Assembly (NCBI GenBank): GCA_950097015.1
Contig: CATNEN010000010.1
Span: forward strand, 1,938,501-2,002,500
Reading direction: 5' to 3'
Origin: Macrostomum hystrix
Taxonomy: Eukaryota > Platyhelminthes > Macrostomidae
Length of the DNA: 64,000 nt
The notes under the pieces are model-generated. The model worked only from the letters and a program-made list of their open reading frames with translations, was not told the DNA's origin and did no database searches. Position numbers and translations under genes: made by a program. Below, one piece after another: positions 55,971 to 64,000 of the stretch. The stretch's first letter is position 1. Each line of letters begins with the position of its first letter.

Positions 55971-57060
55971 TTTTTGGCAGCATAGTTACAGGGTATCTGA
56001 AATATGAATGAAGCCATCAGAATACTGGGGGGGGATCCAGAGAGCCAGTCAGAATTCTAGTTGTCAAAACTGTCTGCCGCGTCACTCTTCAAATGCTTTT
56101 TCCGACTGTAAGCAAAAAAAATTGAAATAGTCGGCTCAAATAAATGACATTTATTTTACGACATGTTACAACAATAATTTATCCACTTCGCCTTTCATTC
56201 TAAAGAGGGGATATTTCTCAAATTTTATAGTTTTTAACTGTTTTACTTTCTCCATCTTCTTCTGCCTGTCATTCCATATTATACTTCCCATCCAGTCTCC
56301 CATCCAGTCTCCCATCCTGTCTTTCCCATCCTGTCTTTGCCTCCTGTCTTTCTCATTCTGTCCTTCCATCCTGTCTTTTCAATCCTGTCTTTCCCACCCT
56401 TTCCCATCTTCGCCAATCTTTACCGTGCAGTGTTTCCCATTCCGTCTCTCCTAATGCGCTTCCAGCCCAGCCCCACGGCAATAATTCTTTCAATTTTCGA
56501 ATCCCAGAACAGCACCCTTGGCGCAGCGCTTTCTCTGAAAGAACTGGGAGCCAAATCCCAGTGCTGTCGCTGCGCTCACCGCATGCGGCCATTGGCCTGA
56601 GGCAGAGGCCCCGGGGACGAACAGAGGCCGGGCAAAAACTGGAGGGAAAGCCTGAGAGTGGGGGAAGCCGGCTGGAATGAGTGGGGAAGAGTGGGACGAG
56701 AAGTAAGATGTGGGAGGGGAAGAAAATGGCTTTGGCAGGCTGCTGCTCTACCCTCCTCCAATGGACTGGGAGATTTCCCCGGCCGCAATCCCCGAAGCTC
56801 CGTGCACTACTTCAGGCCTTGCTCCTCACTCCTGGAACACTGACAGCGGCTGCAGCCTTCAGCCCCTTCTCCGAGACCCCGCCAGTCCCCCCCAGCTGAA
56901 TTTCTGGCGGATCCCAGCGCCAAATCGCCTGCCACTTCTGCCTACTGATCAGCAGCCAGAACCGAGACAGGTGCTGCGAATACCTGCCGGTAAGAATGCT
57001 CTTCAAGGGCTGACTGGAGCCTAGCTGCCCCACCTTCCAAACTTGTTCCCGTCCTCCCGT
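55971..57060. other. Intergenic DNA with CCTGTCTTTC-type short repeats
   Basis: Loose CATCCTGTCTTTCC repeats occur at 56290-56400. Several small ORFs (for example 56710-57024) end near a GTAAGA donor-like site at 56990, but show no domain. I cannot say whether a 5' exon of the downstream gene lies here. Confidence 0.35.
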
Positions 57061-57099
57061 CCTCTTCCTCTCTTCCTTTATACCCCCATTAATCCATGA

Positions 57100-57520
57100 G
57101 CCTCTTCAATCCTCTCTCCCTCATCCTCTTTTCCTCCTAATCCTCTCTCCCCATCATCATCTCTCCCTCCTCATCCTCTTTCCCCTCATCCTCTCTCCCT
57201 CCTCATCCTCTTTCCCCTCATCCTCTCTCCCCCTCATCCTCTCTCCCCCTCATCCTCTCTCCCACCGCTCTCCCTCCTCATCTTCTCTCCCTCCTCATCC
57301 TCTCTCCCTCCTCATCCTCTCTCCCTCCTCATCCTCTCTCCCTCAGCTCTCCCTCCTCATCCTCTCTCCCTCCTCATCCTCTCTCCCTCCTCATCCTCTC
57401 TCCCTCCTCATCCTCTCTCCCTCCTCATCCTCTCTCCCTCCTCATCCTCTCTCCCTCCTCATCCTCTCTCCCTCCTCATCCTCTCTCCCTCCTCATCCTC
57501 TCTCCCTCCTTATCGTCTCT
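57100..57520. repeat. CTCATCCTCTCTCCCTC array
   Basis: Pyrimidine-rich units of about 17 bases (CCTCATCCTCTCTCCCT), with insertions near 57262 and 57345. Confidence 0.95.
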
Positions 57521-57964
57521 CTTCTATTTTCCTCTCGCCCTCTATCTGTTGTCCCCATTTTACCTCTATCATTATCCCATATCCCTTCGTCGGTCGTCCC
57601 TTTACAATCCTCTTTCAGATCCCTATCATCTCAAGCAGCATTCATTGTCCCGTTTCTCGTAATTACATTCGCTTATTTTCATTACAAGCGGGTCGCGCGC
57701 GCTCGATGCTTTAATTACACTCCCTTCTCAAAACATGTAGCCATTCATGCCCCTACACTCTGCCCCAGCTCTCGGCTTCTAGTGGTAACTGCTCAGCAAC
57801 AGAATCTGACCGCTAAGCTTGGGCAGGAATAGCCAATCAGAATGCCAACTTTGAGGTCAATTAACTGTCTAAGCGAGATAGCCTAATAGAATTACTCGAG
57901 CACGGACTCAGTAATTTCTTATGAATAATTTGAGAAAGTTTTTGTCCCACTGTAATAATAAGGG

Positions 57965-58335
57965 AGTGAGGAAAGAAGAAGGTAGGATAGATAGAGTGGG
58001 AGGAAGATAGAGCGAGAGGTAGATAGAGTGGAGGTAGATAGAGCGAGAGGTAGATAGAGTGGGAGGTAGATAGAGTGAGAGGTAGATAGAGTGGAAGGAA
58101 GATAGAGCGAGAGGTATATATAGTGGGAGGTAGATTGAGTGGGATGTAGATAGAGTGAGAGGTAGATAGAGTGAGAGGTAGATAGAGTGAGAGGTAGATA
58201 GAGTGGGAGGTAGATTGAGCGAGAGGTAGATAGAGTGAGAGGTAGATAGAGTGGGAGGTAGATTGAGCGAGAGGTAGATTGAGCGAGAGGTAGATAGAGT
58301 GGGAGGTAGATAGAGTGGGTGGTAGATAGAGTTTG
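57965..58335. repeat. 16-bp GGTAGATAGAGTGAGA array
   Basis: About 23 purine-rich units with GTGGGA/GTGAGA/GCGAGA variants. Confidence 0.95.
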
Positions 58336-58860
58336 TCCAGTGAGGCAATGAGAAGCAGAGTCTAGCCGTGGCTGACTCAGAGACAAAGACTCGGTGAGGC
58401 TGAAGAACTGGACTGCCTGGCGATACTCAAGCGGGGGTAAGAGAGTTTAGTTGACAAGGCGCATCTCAGAGGCCGAACAACAAGCAAATAGGGAAAGCAT
58501 TTTAAAATTGACGAGAACCCGCAGCCAGCTCTGAGATTTGCTCTCACTCACAATAGGGGGGTCCGGCCTAGCAAGGAACCGCATGCGAGCTGCCTCAGTG
58601 AGTTGCTGAGGAGGGAAGCCCAAATTCCTCCGCCCTCCACTTCTTTTACCTGTCCGATACTCCTGTTTTTATTCCCATACCTGTCTCCTCCCTCTCTAAA
58701 ATCCTCAGCTGACAGGGAAAGAGGAGAAAAATCTAAAAATGAAGTGCGGGCAGAACTGCATCGACTGCAGCTCGCTGACCTCCCCAATTCAACCACGGAG
58801 CCCGCCCCAGATTGCACCGGCACTTGTTGCCGCCCTGCTCCCGTCTCCATCTCCCTCTTG
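58336..58860. other. Intergenic DNA
   Basis: No gene is supported; a 100-codon minus-strand ORF (58850-58548) has no recognisable features. Confidence 0.35.
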
Positions 58861-58864
58861 TCCT

Positions 58865-59070
58865 CCCAGTTTGCCTCATCCTCTCTCCCTCCTCATCCTC
58901 TCTCTTCCTCTCTCCCTCCTCATCCTCTCTCTTCCTCTCTCCCTCCTCATCCTCTATCTTCCTTTCTCCCTCCTCATCCTCTCTACTTCCTCATCCTTTC
59001 TCCCTCCTCATCCTCTCTCCCCTTCATCTTCTCTCCCCACTCATCCTCTCTCCCTCCTCCTCATCTCTCC
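58865..59070. repeat. CTCCCTCCTCATCCTCTC array
   Basis: Pyrimidine-rich units resemble those at 57100-57520. It is followed at 59140-59225 by short CAGACTGACAGGC-type repeats that run up to the acceptor of the next gene. Confidence 0.9.
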
Positions 59071-59243
59071 CCACAGCTGTGCTGTGAATAGCCTGTAACC
59101 TGCAAGCTGCGTCTGCTGAAACTGAAGCTTTGAGACACGCCGACAGACAGTCTGATTGACATACAGGCAGACTGACGGGCAGACTGACAGGCGGTCAGGC
59201 AGACAGGCAGACAGACTGACAGACACTGTTTATCCCACTCCAG

Positions 59244-62200
59244 GTGGCCATCAAAGCAATGGGCAACGACTACTCTCGAATCCAGCGGCGCGCCTTCCCA
59301 TCCTCCTGCTTTGTGGTGGCCTTCCGCCAGCCGGACCACCTGCTGGTGCTGAACGCGGAGCCGGCGCTGCTGCAGCAGCTGCGCCAGACGGTGACGGCCA
59401 ACTGGCGCGGCGGCATTCGCTCCGAGAAGAAGTACCCGTTGGGTGTGGAGCTGCGACTCGACCGGGAGCCGTTCGACTCGGAGATTCACCCGCCGGACCG
59501 GCTGGTGCCCGTGTACAGACTTGTCACGGCCATGCTGAAGCTCCTGCTGGACCGCGGCTGCAGCCTCATTGCCAGCAGTGCCGTCGTGCGCGGAGTCGAG
59601 CGGAGCGCCTGGCTACTGCGCAAGGCCAGCGACCTCTGCCCGGCCAGGGAGGTGGACCTGCTCACAGTGGCCATGGAGGACTGGGGCAAGCTGCTGCTCA
59701 TCAACTCGCCTGCGGCTATCAGCTTGGCCCTGCTTGCCAAGGTACAACAATGCTCAACCCGACGAGGGACATGTTCGGTTTAGAGTAGGCTAGCAATGTA
59801 GCTCTCTTAGACTCAATGTTATTCCTTTGTTATTTCCCTATGTTACGACAAATGTCTTGCATTGGCAAAATGCAGTTGAGCGTACGAGGTCGTGAGTTCG
59901 CATCAAAAACGAAATTCAATAAAGTATATTAACGATGAGAGAAAATCAAGGCAAGACAACCTATTAGACTGCTTCATCTGCGCCTGCTTCTTCAGTTCTG
60001 TTCTCTTCCGGTGCGAATCGAAATACCGCGAGGGCCACTATAAGCAAAATATGAAGCCTCTGTGCACTTTTAGAATAAAAAAACACCGCGTGTGGTTCAC
60101 AAAACGCCACCCGCAGCTCAAGGAGGTGTGGCCAAAGGGGGTCGAGGTGGTTGCCGAGGAGCCGACGCACTTCGCCATGGAGCTGGGCGAGCAGCCGTGG
60201 GACAGTTACAAGGCCACCTCGCAGCGCAGCCCTATGATTGTTCTGGAGGTGGCCCGCCTTCTGCTCCAGACCCAAGGCTACAGCTTCCTGGCTGCCACGC
60301 ACGCCCGCGGCAGCATGGACTGCCTGACCTTCGTGAAGTCGACCTTCCCGACAACGGACAGTCACGAGGAGGAAACGTCTAGCGGAGCCGACGACTTGTT
60401 CGTCCTCAGCCTAAACCAGCGCGACCAGCTTCGGCTTTACGCGGCGCCAACTGACGTGCGCGAGTGCGTCGAGAAGTTCGCCGCTTCCCGCTGGGAGAAC
60501 GGCGTTCTGCGCTGCGAGGCCTCGCCCGGAGACGCACTGTACACGGTGCAGCTGAAATCCTCGCCCTGGTTCGTGGCCGACTGGGACAAGGACGCCGCGT
60601 TCTGCGCCAGAGAGTTCATGCAGGAGCTGATCCGGGAGCTCAGGAGCAAAGGCTGGCAGATTGCTGCCAAGGTGAGTGGCTCGTGAAAGCTCTCCAGCTT
60701 CAACTGGGGCAGGTCGATGGGTCTGTTATACTTGTATGAGCTTTGGTGGGTGTTACTAAAACCTTTCTTTTACCAAAACTCGTTGGTTTACACGAATATG
60801 TACGTGTACCAGCATTCGGGTGGCCAGAATCCCCTCTTACATAATCGGTAGATATACCATACTCGGTAGATGTACCAAAATCCGTAGCTTTTCCAATGCT
60901 GTAACGCGCTGGAGTAGCATGAAAACTAGAAGCTGTAATAGAATCTAAAGAATCGAGTGCAAAATTTCCTGAACGTCCAATCATGAACAAGAGACCCGAT
61001 TCTCCTCAGCATTCATTTCGATCCGTTTAAAGCTGCTTTGTCAATAGAGCAAAAAATTTACAACAAATATTTCTTAGTCCGTTGATTTCTCTGGTTTTAC
61101 TTCTGCCCCATCTGGCCGAGGGAGAGAGCTTAGCAACAGCAAACACATTTCTGCCCCTTAATCCGTCACGATGCTTGTGGCAGGTTTATGGACTTTGAAA
61201 TGAGACTCAAGCAACTGTGGCTTGGACGCAATCATTCATAGAAACGGCTGAAAAGGAAGTACTTCTACTTTTGTGAGGCTATAAATAGCCGAGCTGTAAT
61301 TTGACTCGAGTTGAATTAGCTTTTCTCCATCGAATTCAAATAATTGATGCAGTTTTTTGTCAGAGTCAAAAGAAAAAGCCAGCACTGGCGAACCTCAGAA
61401 TGAACCGGTGATTCTTGGAATAGCGTCATCGATTTGTACTTTTAGCAAAATCTGTGCGAATCCAGACTGAAAAGCTGAAAATGATTGCCATCAAGACAGT
61501 TTAGTCCGCAGACTTGTGCCTGATTTATCGCAGCAACTAGTACACAGCCACCGCCGTATGTTGCACTCGGGCATACCATGCTTCTCAGTGCACCAAAGTA
61601 GCACTGCTCATTTCTACTCCAACGGCTAGCATTACATTTCCCACTCAGGGCCCACTCCCAACCCGAACCCTCGGGGGAGTACGCCCATCTCCCGCCCCTA
61701 ATTGGATTGCCGGCTCTGCCGGATTCGCTGACCGAAATATTTGCTGGCGACCAGAGCAATGCTGGGTCTTCGCGGCCTCTCGAAAGCCCCGAGCTGAGGC
61801 TAATAGGCCTGTCGCAGCTGGGCTGCCGGCTTTAAGGGGACAATTACGGGGGGGACGGAGGCTGCTCCCAAGCCTGCCGTCTGTTTCTAATCAGAGTACT
61901 TTTAGCAGCTGAGCCCAAAACATTGACTATTTGGTTGGTGCTAATCCTTGCCAAATCTCAGGCTTTATTGGGATGAATTTACACAAAACAACATTTTATT
62001 TCAGGTGTGGTTCACTTACTACTCGACCGTTAAAAGTTTCCTCCAGACGACCGCCATTTTTTTAATTCTCTAGATTTTCTAATCTCTCGTTGTATCACAC
62101 CTTGTATCGCACAGCAGCAAATTATACTGATTGAAAAAGCTTGAGTCGCAACAGAACACCTGCAGATTAGCACAGGTGTTAACGCTAGTTTTTGTCCAAA

Positions 62201-63474
62201 CCTTACAAATCCATGAACTAGGTCATGCTGCTGAAATGGCTAAAACTGACCTTCCACATAAATTACACATATTTTTGTGTCGCTACATAAAAACAGCTTA
62301 GGGGTTGAGCAGGGAGTTGCTCAGCGCTTTCTCGAAGATTGAGTAAAAGTTCTTGAGAGATGCCTGCTTAAACTGCCCAGATAATCTAACATTTTCAACC
62401 GCTCAGGCGGACATCTACCGCAGCGCCTACGCCTGCTTAAACTGCCCAGATAATCTAACATTTTCAACCGCTCAGGCGGACATCTACCACAGCGCCTACG
62501 CCTGCTTAAACTGCCCAGATAATCTAACATTTTCAACCGCTCAGGCGGACATCTACCGCAGCGCCTACGACAAGAGTCTCTTGGTGCTGCGGCGCCAACG
62601 CAACATGGAGGCCCTGCCGCATCTCAGCGTCACCACGCATGATGTCAACAGACTGTGCGTTCTCGGCGCCACTGACTCGCTCAAGGCCGAGCTGCTCAGC
62701 GATGTCAAAGACGCCTGGTCGCGCGGACACCGCTGTGAGGCCTTCGAGTCGGCCAGCGGCTGGACGGTGGAGTTCTCCTTCGATCGCAAGCCCTGGCAGT
62801 GGGACCCGGAATCTCCCCTGACCAACCTGGAAGGCTTCGGCCTGGTCGCCACCCTGATTGACGTCCTGCAGCAGCGCGGATGGCGAGTGGAGGCCAGCCT
62901 GGACATCTGCAGCAGTAGTAAGTTCTCGCCCACCACAATCGTCCTGGTCCTGGATGTGCCACAGGTGAGGCCACTGCTGGTAACTCAGAGCTGAGCAATG
63001 TGAAACTGAAGCTCCTTGGGCAGCTAGAAAGTCTGCTAGCCTTGTGTGATTTGTAATATAACACTGATTTTATTAAGCTTTTCTATAGACAATTAAATTT
63101 ATGAAAAATCTCTTGTAAGATTTCAAATTGCACGAGACACTTTTGAATAGTTAATGTTTGTGAGGTATTTATTCTATGCCTTTTAACTCAATTTTGTGTA
63201 CAATAATTCAGCTTAAGTCCAGGTCTACCTGCGAGAAGGCTCTCTGTCACCGCCATTCCTGAGGCCCAGGTCCATCTGAAACTCATTGTATATGCAAGTT
63301 TGACAATATTGCACTGCCAAGCGGCACGCACATGTTATACAACATCTGAATATATATTTTTGTTGTCCACGCAGCCACAGTGACAAAGACTGCTTCTCCA
63401 CCTCAGACCGAGCGCATATTCTTTCCTTTTCTCTCTCCATATTTTCTATGCAGCTCCGTTTTCGCTTGCTTTAA
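59244..63474 (+). CDS. Tandem-domain protein of unidentified family (5' end unresolved)
   Basis: The exons are 59244-59741, 60117-60671, 62545-62964 and a short last exon 63454-63474, about 496 residues. All introns are phase 0 with GT-AG ends. The protein is four tandem copies of a ~110-residue domain plus a fifth partial one. Each copy has a strand ending in L-rich LR/LL (HLLVLNAEP, QLRLYAAPTDV, RLCVLGATDS), a W..G segment (NWRGG, VWPKG, RWENG, AWSRG), a PW-like turn and a helix ending RGW or GY (LQQRGWRVEAS, LRSKGWQIAAK). The junction 59741/60117 was fixed because it restores this repeat exactly. I do not recognise the family; from memory it resembles uncharacterised repeat proteins of fungi and animals. 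Exon 1 opens after a CAG acceptor, so an upstream exon or trans-spliced leader is likely. The 6-codon last exon is less certain. Confidence 0.72.
60672..62361. other. Intron 2 of the tandem-domain gene
   Basis: This 1.7 kb of mostly AT-rich DNA has no recognised repeat or nested gene. CGGTAGATATACCATACTCGGTAGATGTACC around 60847 is a small imperfect tandem. Confidence 0.5.
62362..62568 (+). repeat. 69-bp tandem triplication of a splice acceptor
   Basis: Three nearly identical 69-bp units start at 62362, 62431 and 62500. Each holds a branch-point-like CTAAC, the acceptor TTTTCAACCGCTCAG and the first 24 exon bases (ADIYRSAY; the second unit has H for R). Acceptors end at 62406, 62475 and 62544. 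The reading frame stays open through all three. Confidence 0.95.
62965..63453. other. Proposed last intron of the tandem-domain gene
   Basis: It runs from the GTGAGG donor at 62965 to a strong pyrimidine tract (CTTTTCTCTCTCC) and TATGCAG at 63453. No other feature is seen. Confidence 0.55.
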
Positions 63475-64000
63475 CTGGTTCGGTTCTAATTGCTGGTACT
63501 TCAAACAGCACGGACATTTTGGCGCATCCTCTCCCATGAACCTGGCTATTTCTGGCACCAGTCTGCAGGCTAACTGCAAGCTAATGTGCACATAAACTCC
63601 AAATACAAATGGACACTTAAACAACTTTCAGTGTTACAAATCGATAATATTGCTTTGTCTTTTTTCTGTCTTTTTTCTGAGAGCGCCTTTTTAAACGAGA
63701 GTCAGAACCTGTTCGAGAAACGGTTAGGAAAAAACATAACGGTGAGAGGGAAAATTTATATTTTTTGTTTCTGGAACACAAAATATTTGAAAGATATCAA
63801 GAAAAATCGTACACAAATTTACGTCGTAGATTGCCGGTGAGCAGCTGCTCAAGATCTTGAGTAGTTTCAAACTTTACTATAATCAAGAAATCTTTTCACA
63901 CATCAATCAAACGTCCCAATAGACTAAAAAACTCAATCGAACGTTGGTCAAAGTTTTTTATCAGTCGCTAAAATCAATTAGTGATGTATCCTGCGTAGCT
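63475..64000. other. 3' flank, nothing identified
   Basis: This is AT-rich DNA after the proposed stop. Short ORFs show no domain. Confidence 0.4.

Noticed and set aside
55381-56017. Ile-Tyr-Leu-Ser repeat ORFs
   Set aside because: Reverse reading of a GATA microsatellite.

Overview
This is animal nuclear DNA, not bacterial. Genes are split by GT-AG introns (one GC-AG), and exons are GC-rich against AT-rich introns. There are tRNA-derived SINEs, an APE-type LINE, a P-like DNA transposon relic, and roughly twenty minisatellite or simple-sequence arrays that together fill a large share of the window. The protein families fit an invertebrate; a flatworm-like, repeat-rich genome is possible, but the species cannot be fixed from the sequence alone.

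Layout. (1) 0.4-14.7 kb, minus strand: three head-to-tail paralogues of a CRAL-TRIO lipid-transfer protein. All share one six-exon structure with identical internal exon lengths and phases (169, 59, 308 and 115 nt). The first runs off the left edge. The third is split by an antisense LINE in intron 4 and a 1 kb, 20-bp minisatellite in intron 2, and looks like a mosaic gene. (2) 15.17-20.43 and 30.07-37.20 kb, plus strand: two near-identical copies of a block holding a short secreted ADAMTS-like metalloprotease and the 3' end of an alpha-arrestin gene. The spacer holds a P-element-like relic with inverted repeats (20.65-22.15 kb) and a long array with a basic ~21-bp period (about 22.5-29.2 kb). 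(3) 36.96-41.23 kb, minus: the intact two-exon alpha-arrestin gene. (4) 44.94-51.95 kb, minus: an eight-exon calpain-5/6-type gene (622 aa model, all splice phases consistent) in which all three catalytic residues are replaced. (5) 52.7-59.2 kb: mostly pyrimidine-rich satellite DNA and a GATA array. (6) 59.24-63.47 kb, plus: a gene for a protein built of tandem ~110-residue domains that I cannot name. Its third exon has a threefold 69-bp duplication of its splice acceptor.

The genes do not form a pathway. What ties the window together is tandem duplication and repeat turnover: gene conversion among the CRAL-TRIO exons, block duplication of the protease with an arrestin tail, a piece of arrestin exon copied into a 210-bp repeat, independent SINE insertions that mark each duplicate, and minisatellites in many introns. 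Exon models were built by hand from splice sites, reading phase and paralogue comparison. No alignment or database search was run.
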